Assembly (NCBI RefSeq): GCF_014353015.1
Contig: NZ_CP060704.1
Coordinates: 2,815,001 to 2,879,000 of the forward strand
DNA from: Chitinimonas koreensis
Lineage (GTDB): Bacteria > Pseudomonadota > Gammaproteobacteria > Burkholderiales > Chitinimonadaceae
Direction: 5' to 3'
DNA: 64,000 nucleotides
Below are positions 19,355 through 31,900 of this stretch, piece by piece (position 1 is the stretch's first letter; every line of letters starts with the position of its first letter). The notes beneath the pieces were generated by a model. It ran no database searches. It saw only the letters and a program-made list of their open reading frames with translations, and was not told where the DNA came from. The position numbers and the translations under genes were made by a program.

Positions 19355-22300
19355 TCACGCCAGCGCGACCGGTTCGGCCGGCGCCTGCCTGTCCGCGGCG
19401 GCCGGCATGGTGTCGCCCACCACGTATTGGAAACCGCCGCCGGCGCGGCCCAGCGCGGCCTCGGCGAACAGTGCCGCGCCGTCGGCGACCGGCAGGAGGC
19501 CGATGCCGCGCTCGGCGAACATCCGCTCGAGCGCCGGCGTGACCATACCGGCCGCCCACGGCCCCCAGGCCAGCGCCACCGCGCGCACGCCGCGCCAGCG
19601 CAGCGGCAGCTGGAAGGCCAGCTTGGCCAGCGCCTCGTTGGCCATGGCGTAGTCGGCCTGGCCGGCGTTGCCGGAGAAACCGGCGGTCGAGGAGAACAGC
19701 AGCACGCGCGCCGGCGGCGCCGGATCGAGCGCTTCGAGCAGGGTCAGGAGGCCGTCGAGCTTGGGCCGGAACACCGTTTCGATGTCCTGCGCGGTCTTGT
19801 CGGCGATGCGGCGGTCGGCCAGGGCGCCGGCACCGTGCACCAGCGCAGCGACGCGGCCGTGGCGCGCGGTCAGCGCGGCGATCGCGGCGCGGGTGGCGGC
19901 GGCGTCGCCGAGGTCGAGCGGCAGGTAATCGGCCTGGGCGCCGTGCGCGGCCAGGGTCTGCAGCGTCTGCCGCACCTCGCGGCCGGCCAGCACCGCCTGG
20001 CAGCGCGCCTCGACCAGCCGCGGCGTCGGCGCCGTACCCTCCTCGCGCAGCTGCTGCAAGGCGCGGGCACGCAGCGCGGCCGGCTCGGCGATGCCGGCGG
20101 CCCAGGCCGGATCGGCCGCCATCGGCGCGCTGCGGCCGATCAGCACGAAGCGGGCCGGCACGCGCGCCGCCAGCGCCTCGATGCAGCGCGCGGTTACGCC
20201 GCGCGCGCCGCCGGTGACCAGCACCAGCTCGCCCGGCTGCAGGGGCGGCAGCGTGGCCATGGCCTCCGCCGCCGGCTCGCCGCAGGCCAGCGTCCAGCGC
20301 CGGCCGTCGCGGCTCCAGCCGGTCTCGGCCGGGCCGGCGGCCAGGCTGCCGATCTCGTCGGCCAGGTGCAGCGCGGCCAGCTCGGCCGGCAGCCCGGCGG
20401 CCAGGTCGACGAAGCGCACCTGCGCGGCCGGCAGCTCGTGCTTCAGCGTCTTGACCAGGCCGGCGAGGCCGCCGGCGACCGCCTGGCCGGCCCCGGAGCG
20501 CCGGCCCCGGATGGCCGGCCCCGGCGTCGGCGCAGCCGTCGGTGCCGAGCCGGCCGTCGAGCCGGGCCACCGCCAGCAGCGCGGTCGGCGCTTCGTCGGC
20601 GGCCAGCGCCGGCAGCAGCGCCTGCACCGTGCGCAGCGCCAGGCCCAGCCGCCGCCGGCTGGCGGCGGGCGCGTCGGGGCCTGCAGCAGCAGCGCCACGG
20701 CCGGCCGGCCGTGCTGTCCGGCCAGCGCGACCCAGTCGGTCGCCAGCGTCTCGATGCGCAGCGTGCATTGCGGCCAGTGGGACGGCAGCGCCGCGGCGGC
20801 CGGCGTCCAGCCGTCCAGTTGCAACAGCAGCGGGCGGTAGCCGAGGCCGGCCAGGCGTTCGACCAGCGCGGCGGTCAGCGGCGTGCCGTCGGCGAAGATC
20901 GCGGCGATGCGGCCGGGCGTGGCCAGCGGCTGATGGGCCGGAGGCGGGGGCAGCGGGACGGCGACGACGGGCAGCGGACGCCAGCGCGAGGCGGTCGCCT
21001 GCTCCAGGTTGGGTCGGGTTGCGCCGATCGGGCTTGGACTCGGCCAGGTGGGGGTCATGGCGTCGCTGTCGGGCATGCCCGGTGAAACGGGGCTGGCCCT
21101 AAAGCCCGACCTACCGGACGATTGCGATTGCGGCGACGCCAGCATCTGCAGGCGTTCGGCCAGCTCGGCCAGCGTGACGGCGCCGCGCAGGCCGTCGCCG
21201 GCGCCGTCGGCCGCCAGCCCGAGCGCATCGCGCATGGCGGCCAGGATCTCGACCCGCTTGATCGAATCGACGCCGAGGTCGCCTTCGAGCCGCATGTCGA
21301 GCGACAGCATCTCGACCGGGTAGCCGGTCTTGTCGGCCACGGTCTGCAGCAGCAGGCGGGCCAGGTCGGGCGTGCCGGCCGGCGCGGCGGCCGCGGGCGG
21401 CGCATCCGTCGGCGGGACGGCGTTCGGTGCGGCAGCGGGAATGACCGGCACAGCGGCGACCGGTGCAACGATGGCGGGCGCGGCAGCAGCCGGATACACC
21501 GCCGCCGTGGCTGCGGCGAACGCCGGCACGGCCGCTTCGGCGCGCACCGCCGAGGCGATCTGCGCCACCTCGGCGCCGCCCTGCAGCAGCGCGGCGATCT
21601 CGCCGAGCGTGGCGGCGCCGCGCAGCGCCTCGCCGTCGCCGGCCGCGGTCGTCAGACCGAGCGCGTCGCGCACCGCGGCCAGGATCTCGACCCGCTTGAT
21701 CGAGTCGACGCCGAGGTCGGCTTCGAGCTTCATCTCCAGCGTCAGCAATTCGACCGGGAAGCCGGTCTTGTCGGCCACCGTGCGCAGCAGCAGCGTGCCG
21801 GCGTCGATGGCCACCGTAGCGACGGCCGCCGTGGCGACGGCCGCCGTGGCGACGGCCGCCGTGGCGACGGCCGCCGTGGCGACGGCCGCCGCTGTGGCGA
21901 TCGGTGCGGCATGCGCCACGGGCTGCGGGAACGGCGCAGCGGCCGGCGCCGCAGGGGCGGCCGTGCCGGCCGTGGCCGAGGCCGCCGCAACCGCGCCAGC
22001 CGCAGTCGGCGTCGCGGGCGACACGGCCGCCACGGGCGAAGCGCCGGCCTCGGCCAGCCGTGCCGCGAACAACGCCGCGATGTCGGCCAGCGTGGCGGCG
22101 TTGCGCAGGGCCTCGCCGGCCTGCCCGTCGGCGGCGGCCAGGCGAGCGCGTCGCGCAGCGCGGCCAGGATCTCGACGCGCTTGATCGAATCGACGCCGAG
22201 GTCGCCTTCGAGCCGCATCCCGGGCGCCAGCAGCTCGACCGGGAAGCCGGTTTTGTCGGCCACCGTGCGCAGCAGCAGCGCGGTCACGCGGTCGGTCGCC

Positions 22301-25300
22301 GCGGCCGTACCGGCCACCGGAGCACCGGCCATCGGGACGCTGACCACCGGGGTGCCGCCACCGGGAGGCCAGCCGCCGGAGCGCCGGCCGCCGGAATGCC
22401 GGCCACCGGAATGCCGGCCACCGGGGCGCCGGCCGCCGCGGCTCCAGCGTCCGCACGCGGCTCCACGACAGCCGCAGATGCCGGCGCCGGCGCAGCCGTC
22501 GCAGCGGGCAAGGCCGCGCCACCCGCCGACGCCTGCGCCGCCATCAGCGCCGCCATCAGCGCCGCGATCTCGCCCAGCGTCGCCGCGCCGCGCAGCGCTT
22601 CGCCGTCGCCGGCCGCCGCCGTCAGGCCGAGCGCATCGCGCATCGCGGCCAGGATTTCGACCCGCTTGATCGAATCGACGCCGAGATCCGCCTCGAGCTT
22701 CATCTCCAGCGTCAGCAGCTCGACCGGGAAGCCGGTCTTGTCGGCCACCGTGCGCAGCAGCAGTGCGCCCAGCGCCGCTTGCCGGGACGGATCGGCGGCG
22801 GCGGGCGGCGCGACCGGTGCCGCCTGCCCGGCCGCCTGCGGCATGGCGGCCGGAACGACCGGCATCGCTTGCGCAGCGGCCGCAGGCGTCGCGGCCGGCA
22901 CGGCCGGCGTGAACGGCATCGCTGGCGCGGCGGCCACGGCTAGCGCACCGGCAACCGCCGACGCCGCGACCACCGGCTGCACCGCTTCCACAGGCGCCGC
23001 CACGGATGGCGCGGCCGCCATAGCAGGCACCGGCTCGCCGCCCGCCTGCGCAGCGCCTCCGACCACCGGCCAATGCCCCTCCCGCGCGGCCGGATCACCG
23101 CCGTGCTGAGCCGGATCGCCAGCGGCCCGGGCCGCGGCCGCATCGGCGCGGCGGCCAGTTGCAGCGGCAGGCCCAGCACCGCCAGCCGCACGATCGCGTC
23201 GTCGAGCTGGCGGCCGTCGTCGCCGGCCGGATCGGGCGCCAGCGGCAGCGCCAGGTGCGGCCGCGGGCCGAGGATGTCGCCGACCAGCCGGCTCAGGATG
23301 CCGCGCGGGCCGATCTCGACGAAGATCCGGCCGCCGGCCGCATAGGCCGCCTCGACCTGCTCGCAGAAACGCACCGGCTCGAACGGCTGGCGCGCCAGCA
23401 GCGCGCGGATGCCGGCCGCGTCGGCCGGGTAAGGCTGGGCGCTGACGTTGGCCCACACCGGCAGCCGCGGCGCCGCCAGCGGCAAGCCGGCCAGCGCGGC
23501 CTGCCACGGCGCGGCGGCGTAGTCGACCAGGCCGGTGTGGAAGGCCGCCGCCACCGGCAGCCGCACCGCCTGCAGACCGGCCTCGGCCAGCCGCGGCAGC
23601 GCCGCCTCGACCGCCGCGGCGCTGCCGCCGGCCACGGTCTGGCGCGGGCTGTTCAGGTTGGCCAGCGCCAGGCCCGGTAGCTGCGGCAGCAGCGCGCTGA
23701 CCTGCTCGGCCGGCGCCGATACGGCGATCAGCCCGCCGACCTCGCGGCCGGCCGGCGGCGTCAATGCACTGCCGCGCGCCAGCACCGCAGCGCGGTAGCC
23801 GGCGTCGTCGAGCGCTCCGGCCGCCCACAGTGCCGACAGCTCGCCGAAGCTGTGGCCCAGCGCCATGTCCGGCGCGAAGCCGGCGCTGCGCAGCACGCCG
23901 TACAGCGCCATGTTGTAGGCGCCGATGGCGGCCTGGGCGTGCTGCGTCTGCGTCAGCGCGGCGCGCTGGGCCTCGGCACGGCCGGCGTCGAAGGTGTCGG
24001 GCGGGAATACCAGCGCGCTGATCGGCGCGCTGCCTTGGGCCCGGCCGGCGGCGTCGAAGGCCTCGAAGCAGGCGCGCGCCGCCGGGTGGTCGATGCACAG
24101 CCGCGCGCCCATGCCGACGGTCTGGGCACCCTGGCCGGCGAACAGCGCGACCACGCGCGCGCCGGGCTCGATCGCCGCGGCGCGGTAATGGATGCCGCCG
24201 GGCAGCGACCAGGCCGCCTCGCCGCCGCGCCGGGCGATCGCTTCGGCCGCGCTGCGCAGCAGCGCCGGCGCCTCGTCCCAGCTGCGCGCCAGGATGCCGA
24301 CGCGCGGCAGCCGGGCGGCCGGAGGAGTCACTGGCCAGCGCGCGTCCTCGCCCTCGCCGGCGGCGATCCGCTGCGCCAGCGCCAGGCAGGCCTGCGCCAG
24401 CGCGGCCGGGTCGGCGGCGGCCAGCAGCAGCGGCACCCGGCCGGCATGGCCCGGCGCCGGCTGGGGCTGGCCGTGCTCCTCCAGCGCCAGGTGCACGTTG
24501 GCGCCGCCGAAGCCGAACACGCTGACGCCGGCGCGCCGCGGTCCGGCCGCCGGCGCCAGCCAGGGCCGGGCCCGGCGCGGCAGGTAGAACGGCCGCTCGC
24601 GCGGGTCCAGCCGCGGATTGGGGGCGGATACGCCGAGCGTCGGCGGGATCACCTTGTGGTACAGCGCCAGCAGGGTCTTGATCAGGCTGGCCGCGCCGGC
24701 CGCCGCCTTGGCGTGGCCGATCTGGGCCTTGACGCTGCCGAGCGCGACCGGCGCCGCGGCGCCGCCGAGCACCGACTCGAGCGATTCGATCTCGACCGCG
24801 TCGCCGACCACCGTGCCGGTGGCGTGCGCCTCGATCAGGCCGACGCTGGCCGGATCGATGCCGGCGTCGGCGTAGGCCGCCTCCAGCGCGCGCGCCTGGC
24901 CGGCCGCGTGCGGCGCGAAGATGGCGCCGCCGGCGCCGTCGGTCGAGGCGCCCAGGCCGCGGATCAGGCCGTAGACGCGGTCGCCGGCGGCCAGCGCGTC
25001 GTCCAGCCGCTTGAGCACCAGCATGCCGACGCCCTCGCTGATCATGGTGCCGTCGGCCGCCGCGTCGAAGGCGCGCACCCGGCCGCTGCGCGACAGCGCC
25101 GGGGTCTTGCTGAAGCTGAGGAAGGCGACGTTGGAATTGTCGGTGTCGACGCCGCCGGTCAGCATCAGGTCGGCCGCGCCGCTGCGCAGCTCGAGGCAGG
25201 CCAGCCGCACCGCCGCCAGCGAGCTGGCGCAGGCGGCGTCGACGGTGTGGCTGGCGGCGCCGAGGCCGAAGCGGTTGGCGATGCGGCCGGCTACCAGGTT

Positions 25301-25877
25301 GGCCAGGAAGCCGGGGAAGGTGTCCTCGGTCCAGTCCGGGTAGTGGCGCCGCATGGCGCCGGCCACCGTCTCGATCAGCGCGCGCCGGCGCCGGCCTGGC
25401 GCAGCGCGTCGATCCACTTGGCGATGTCGGCGCGCTTGCCCATCTCCGAGCTCAGTTTCATGGTGTTGCCGGACACGCCGAGCACGATGCCGGCACGCCC
25501 GGCCGGCAGGCGGCGGCCCGTGCCGGCCGGGTCGGGGTCGTAGCCGGCGTCGAGCAGCGCCTGGCGGCCGACCGCCAGCGCGTAGAGCTGGGCGGCGTCG
25601 GTCGAGGCCAGGGTGTTGGGCGGCATGCCGTAGCGCAGCGGGTCGAACCACAGGTCGGGCACGAAGCCGCGCGCTCGGCATAGGCGCGGTCGGCCGCCTT
25701 GGGGTCGGCGTCGTAGTAGTGCTCGCTGCGCCAGCGGTCGGCCGGCAGCGGTTCGAGGCAGTCGGTGCCGTCGACGATGTTGCGCCAGTACTCGGCCAGG
25801 TCGTGCGCCTTGGGCAGCATGGCAGCCATGCCGATCACGGCGATCGGCGCGGCGGCGTGGGAAGGGGGTCGGGTCAT
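19355..25877 (-). CDS. PfaA-like synthase: KS–AT–ACP×4–KR (several frame breaks)
   Basis: About 2175 residues. The KS (VDAACASSLAAVRLA, EAHATGTVVGDAVE, AQIGHAKAAAG) opens with PIAVIGMAAMLPKA. The AT has LGHSFGELSALWAAG. Four tandem ACPs follow, each with (L)GVDSIKRVEILAA, centred near 22.67, 22.19, 21.68 and 21.24 kb, joined by Ala/Pro/Val linkers. The C-terminal KR has LVTGGARGVTARCIEALAAR and LLFSSTAGFSGNAGQADYAMANEA. No DH is fused. This is the standard PfaA layout; ACP number in the family is variable. Frame breaks near 25672, 25383, 23082, 22359, 22143, 20680 and about 20500 are mostly consistent with one-base losses. The start overlaps a 34-codon ORF as ATGA. Confidence 0.9.
21816..21890. 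repeat. 15-bp tandem repeat in an inter-ACP linker
   Basis: Five copies of a 15-base unit (plus strand GTGGCGACGGCCGCC, first copy with one change) encode a repeated Ala-Val-Ala-Thr-Ala linker between the second and third ACP of the PfaA-like protein. The unit is a multiple of three, so copy-number change would alter linker length without breaking the frame. Confidence 0.9.
22325..22440. repeat. Degenerate 15-bp repeats in the ACP1–ACP2 linker
   Basis: Successive CCGGTGGCCGGCATT-like units encode PVAGI-type pentapeptides (PVAGIPVAGIPAAGAPAAG). One unit near 22359 is a base short, which is where the reading frame slips. The same pentapeptide theme (PVAGL) occurs in the linker after the ACP of the aminotransferase protein near 48.6 kb. 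Confidence 0.7.
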
Positions 25878-25978
25878 TGCCGTCTCTCTGTGCGATTTGG
25901 CGTAAGGGGGAATGGCCCGCCGGCCGGCGCGGATTGGCGCGCGGCCGAGGGGCGGGATGCGGAACGGGAAACGGTCAT
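25874..25978 (-). other. 34-codon ORF bridging the NRPS stop and the PfaA-like start
   Basis: The ATG at 25978 overlaps the TGA of the upstream NRPS gene (ATGA). Its own TGA at 25874 overlaps the ATG of the PfaA-like gene in the same way. The 34-residue peptide (MTVSRSASRPS…) is basic and has no recognisable fold. It may only serve to carry ribosomes across the 97-bp gap, or be chance in GC-rich DNA. Confidence 0.35.
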
Positions 25979-28900
25979 GCGCCGGCGTCCTCGCAGGCGG
26001 CCACCGCCTCGGCCAGCCGGGCGGCCAGGCCCTCGGCGAACGGCGCGGTGACCATGCCGATGTGATCGCCGGCGGTCAGCGGCGTGGCGGCGACGCGCGC
26101 GCAGTGGGCGGACCAGCCGAGCGAGGGGTCGGCCGCGCCGGGATCGGCCGCCGACGGGTCGCCGCCCGCGGGATCGCCGCCGACGGTTCGCCGCCCGCGG
26201 GATCGCCCACCGACGGTTCGCCGCCCGCACGTATCACCGCCAGCGCGCCGGGCCAGTGGCCGGCCGGTAGCGCGCCAGCGCGTCGACGCTGTCGCGGTAG
26301 ATGCGCAGCAGCTCGTCGATCACGGCCGGCGCGGCGCTGGCCGGCAAGGCGCCGATCGCCTGCAGCCAGGCCAGGAGCCGCGGCCGCCGCAGCGCCGGCG
26401 CCAGCGCCCGCAGCTCGCCATGGCCGGGCGGCGCCAGGCCGGCCGGCTGGCCGAAATAGCCGCCGGCCGCCTCGGCGATGGCGGCGATCCAGTCGCAGTC
26501 GTCGTAGCCGGCGAAGGCCGCGCCGCCGTCGGGCACCGCGCTGTCGAGCAGCACCAGCGCGCTGACCTCGCGGCCGGCCGCGCCCAGTTGGCAGGCGGTC
26601 TCGAACGCCAGCGCGGCGCCGTAGGAGTGGCCGGCCAGCCGGATCGGGCCGTCCGGCTGCCGCGCCGCGATCGCCCGCGCCAGCGCCGCGGCGGTGGCCT
26701 CGATGCTGCCGGCCGGCTCGGCCTGGCGCCGATCAGCGCATGGCGGCCGTCGAGCGCGCGCGCCAGCGGCAGGTAGGCCAGCGGATTGCCGCTGGCGCCG
26801 GGTACCAGGTAGAGCGGCGGGCCGGCTGGCCCAGCGGCTGCAGCGTGGCGCCGCCCTCGCCCGCCGGAGCGCCGAGCAGCGCGGCCAGGCCGGCCACCGT
26901 CGGCGCGCGCAGGAAGGCGGCGAACGGCACCGCCGGCCGAAGCGCGCGCGCAGCCGCGCCATCAGTTCGAGCACCAGCAGCGAATGGCCGCCGAGCGCGA
27001 AGAAACCGTCGTCGCGGCCGATCGGCGCCAGCCGAGCAGGTCTTCCCACAGCCGCGCCAGTTCGAGTTCGAGCGGTCCTTCGGGCGGCGCGACGCGCCGT
27101 TCGGCCGGCCGGCACCGCCGCGGCGGCTGAGCCGGCAGCCGGGCCAGCGCGCCTTCGAGCGTGGCGGCCGGCCCGGTCGCCGCGGCGCCAGCGCGGCGAA
27201 GGCGTCGAGCAGGCGCAGCGCCTCGTCGGCCGGCATGTAGGCCTGGTCGCATACCAGCTCGCAGCGCCAGCCCTGCTCCGGCACGATCAGCAGCGCCAGC
27301 GGGAAGTGGGTGCGCGCGCCGCGGCCGGCACCGCGGCCAGTCGCAGCGCGCCCTCGCCGGCCGGCTGCGGCGAATTCGGGTAGTTCTCGAAGATCAGCAG
27401 CGTGTCGCTCAGCGCGCGGCCCGGCGGCAGGCCGGACCAGGCATGCACGTCGCCGCCGGCGCACCATTCGTACGGCGCCTGCGCGGCGGCGCGGTCGGCC
27501 GCGGCCGCCAGCCAGTCCACAGCGGCCCGTCGGCCGGCAACGACAGCCGCAACGGCAGGCTGTTGATGAACAGCCCGACCCAGCGCTCGCTGCCGTCGAC
27601 CTCGGCCGGGCGGCCGGCCACGGTGCGCGCCAGCGTCACTTCGCGGCGGCCCGAGGCCCAGGCCAGCGCCAGGCCCCACAGGCCCTGCGCCAGCAGCGCC
27701 GGGGTGAGGCGGTGGCGCCGCGCCAGCGTCTCCAGCTGCGCCACCGTCGCCGCATCGATGCGCCGGCAGCGGTCGGCGTGGCCGCGGCCCGGCGCCAGCG
27801 CCGGATCGACGCGGCCGGCCGGCGTCGGCACCTCGGCTCCGGCCAGCTCGGCGCGCCAGAACGCGGCGGCGGCGGCACGGTCCTGGCCGGCCAGCCAGCG
27901 CGCATGGTCGCGCGCGGCCGGCGGCGCCTCGTCGGCAGCCGGCGCCAGCGCCTCGGCCAGCAGCCGCGCCACGCTCCAGCCGTCGAGCAGCGCGTGGTGA
28001 TAGGTCCAGACGAACAGCCAGCGCGACGCGTCCAGCCGCAGCGTGGCGAAGCGCAGCGGCGGCCGGGCGCCGTCGAAGCCGGCCAGCCGGTCGCGCTCGA
28101 GCCAGGCGGCGATGCGCGCTTCGTCGACCGCTTCGCCGCGCCAGTCGAGGTGCTGCCAGGCCGGTTCGGCGCGGGCGTGGACCAGGCACAGCGGCGCGTG
28201 CTCCTGGCGCCAGGCGAAGCCGCTGCGCAGCGTGTCGTGGCGGGCGACCAGGCGCGCCCAGGCGGCCTCCAGCGCGGCGCGGTCGAAGGCGCCGTCGAAG
28301 GTGGCGACGAACTGCTCGACGTGCAGGCCGAGCCCGGCGTGGGCCTGGCTCTCCAGCAGCATGCCGCGCTGCTGCGGCGTCACCGGCAGCAGGTCGGCCA
28401 GTTCGGCGGCGGCCAGGCCCTGTTCGCGCAGCAGCTGGTCGAGCTCGGCCTGGTCGGCCAGGCCGGCCAGCGGGAAATCGCACGGCGCGCGGCCGCCGGC
28501 GGCCGGCTCGGCCAGGTGGTCCAGCAGCGCCAAGAGCGCCGCGCGCATCGCCGCGGCCCAGGCCTCGACCGCGGCCGGCTCGAAGCGGCCGGGGCCGTAG
28601 CGGAAATCGACGCGCAGCGTGCCGGCCTCGACCACCGCCACGATCTCGAGCGGGTAAGGCCGCCGATTGGCCGGGTGGCAGGCGGCGCCGCATTCGGCCG
28701 CGACCGGCCGCAGCGGGCCGTCGGCGGCCAGCGCGTTGTCGAAGCGGCCGAGGTAGTTGAACGCCACCAGCGGCGCCGGCCGGCGGTGGCCGCCATGGTC
28801 CGCGGCGCGCTGCGCACGGCCTGTTTGAGCGCCAGCAGCGCCGCGCCCGGCCCGGCCGCCTCCCGTTCCAACGCCGGCGGCAGCGCCAGCAGCAGCGGCA

Positions 28901-31900
28901 CGATGGCGGTGAACCAGCCGACCGTGCCGGCCAGCTCGACGCCGTCGACGTCGCGGCCGTGGCGTTCGAGCGCGACGGCCAGCGCGGACCGGCCGTGCGC
29001 CGCCTGCAGGCCGAGCAGCAGGCCGGCCAGCAGCAGCTCGGTCGGCTCGCTGCGGTAAGGCTGGTTGGCCGGTCCGAGCAGCGCGGCGGTGGCATCCATC
29101 GGCAAGGCCAGCGTGGCGATGCGGGTCTGGGCCTCGAAATCGTCGCCGTCCGGCCGCGCGATCGGCGGCGGCGCCGGCGGCACGGCGGCGCGCGGCGGCT
29201 GCGGCGGCAGGCCGGCCAGGTGGGCAGCCCAGTCGGCGTAGCCCAGCGCGGCCGGCGCCGGCTCGCCGCCGGCCAGCGCCTGCGCCAGGTCGTCGACCAG
29301 CAGGCGCCAGGACACGCCGTCGACCACCAGGTGGTGGGCGATCAGCACCAGGTGCGGCCAGCCGTCGTGCGGGCCGTCGATCAGCAGCGCGCGCCAGACC
29401 GGGCCGGCGGCGAGGTCGAGGCTGCGCTGGGCCGCTTCGATCTGCACCAGCGCCTCGCCGGCGTCCTCGGCGCGCACCCGCCGCAGCGGCGGCGCGCCGG
29501 CCGGGGCGACGCGCATCGTCCAGCCGGTTTCGCCGGGGGCGAAGCGCAGCCGCAGCGCCTCGTGCGCCGCTTCGAGCGCGGCCAGCGCCGGTTCCAGCCG
29601 GCCGGCGGCGGCCGGATCGAGCGCCAGCCGCACCGCCTGGTTCCAGTGCTGCGGATGGGCCAGCTCCAGCGCGAAGAACCAGGCCTGGATCGGCGTGACC
29701 GGCAGCGCCGCGTCGCTCTCGCGCCGCCGCACGGCCGCCGCCTGGCGCCGCATCAGCGCGCACTGCGCCGCCAGCGTCGGCTGGCGCAGCATGTCCTGCG
29801 GCCGCAGCGTCCAGCCCTGCCGGGTCAGCCGCATCGACACCTGCATGGCCATGATCGAATCGCCGCCGAGCGCGTAGAAATCGTCCTCCAGCGCCAGCTC
29901 GCCGCACTGCAGCACGGCGCGCCAGACGGCCGCCAGCGCCTCGGCACGCTCGCCCTCGGGCGCGGTGCGGCGCGCCGGCTCGGCCTCGTCGGGCGGCGGC
30001 AGCGCGGCGCGGTCGAGCTTGCCGTTGCGGGTCAGCGGCAGCGCGGCCAGCGTCACCAGCGCGGCCGGCAGCATGTGGCGCGGCAGCCGCTCGGCCAGGA
30101 AGGCGCGCAGCGCGGCGTGGTCGGGCGCGGCGCCGGCGGCCGGCACCAGGTAGGCCACCAGCCGCGGGCCGCCGCCGCTGTCGCGCGGCTCGACCACCGC
30201 CTGCGCCACCTCCGGGTGGGCGGCCAGCTGGGCCTCAATCTCGCCCGGCTCGATGCGGAAGCCGCGGATCTTGACCTGGCGGTCGGCGCGGCCGAGGAAT
30301 TCGAGCGCGCCGTCGTCGCGCCAGCGCGCCAGGTCGCCGCTGCGGTACATGCGCGCGCCGGGCAGGCCCGCGAACGGGTCGGGCAGGAAGCGTTCGCGGC
30401 TCAGCTCGGGCCGGCCGAGGTAGCCGCCGGCCACGCCGCCGCCGCCGATGTACAGCTCGCCGATCACGCCGGCCGGCACCGGCTCGCCGTGCCGGTCGAG
30501 CACATAGAGCCGGCTGGCGCCGTGGGCGCGGCCGATCGGCAAGGCGCCGGCGGCCGGCTCGACGTCGGCCGGCATGACGCGGTACTGGCTGGCCAGCACG
30601 GTGGTCTCGGTCGGGCCGTAGACGTTGTAGAGCCTGACCGGGACGCCGGACGCCGGGCCGGCCGCAGCCAGTACCTCGCGCGCCGCCGCCGGCGAGACGC
30701 GGTCGCCGCCGCTCATCAGGATGTCGAGCCGCGCCAGCGTGCGCGGCCGGGCGCGGGCGAGCTGGTGGAACAGCCCGGCGGTGAGGAAGCAGACCGACAC
30801 CCGCTGCGCCTCGATCAGGTCGGCCAGCGCGTCGAGCCCCGGCAGGCCCGGCGGCGCGATGACCAGCCGGGCGCCGGTCAGCAGCGCGCTCCAGATCTCC
30901 AGCACCGAGGCGTCGAAGCCCTCCGGCGCGAAATGCAGGTAGACCGCCGCGTTGCCCTCGCGCGCCGGCGGCATGCCGGCGGCGAAATGCAGCACGTTGG
31001 CGTGACTGACCTGCACGCCCTTGGGCCGGCCGGTCGAGCCCGAGGTGAACATCACGTAGGCGCGCTGCGTGGCCGAGGCCGGGCCGGGCGCCGCCAGCGC
31101 CTGCGCCAGCGACGGCGGCAGCTGCGCCGCGGCCAGCACGGTGGCGAAGCCGTCGGCGTGCGCCAGGCCCGCCGCGTCGCTGCCGACCAGGATGGCGGCG
31201 CCGCTGTCCTCGCGCATCTCGGCCACCCGCGCCGGCGGCAGCTCGGGCGCCAGCGGCAGGTAGCAGCCGCCGGCGGCCAGGATGCCGAGCATCGCCGCGA
31301 CGAAATCGACCGAACGCTCGCCGGCCAGCGCCACCGCCTCGCCCTGGCGCAGGCCGCAGGCCGCCAGCGCGGCGGCCACCGCGCCGGCGCGCGCCAGCAG
31401 CTCGCCGTAGCTCACGCTGCGCGCGGCGGCGTCGTTCCAGCCGAGGGGGCCAGCAGGGCCGGCCGCCCGGGCTCGGCCAGCGCGATGTCGCGCAGCCGCC
31501 GCCATAGCGAATCGCCGGCCGCGGGCGCGGCCGCCGGCGCCGGCTGGGCTGCCAGCAGCGCCGCGCGCTCGGCGGCCGACATGAGCGGCAGGCGCGACAG
31601 CGGCGCGGCCGGGTCCGTCACCGCCGCCTCGGCCAGCCGCACGAGGTGGTCCAGCATGGCCCGCATGCGCGGCGCATCGAAGCGCGCGGTGGCGTATTCG
31701 AGCGCCAGCGTCAGCGCTTCGCCGTCCTCGTCGACCGCCAGGAACAGCTCGAACTTGGCCGATTCGCCGGCCAGCGGCAGCGGTTCGGCCGCCAGCCCGG
31801 CGAAGTCGAGCCGGCTGCGCACCGCGTTCTGCAGCGCGAGCATCACCTGGAACAGGCCGCCGCGCGCCTCGGGCGCCACCGCCTCGGCCAGGATGCGCTC

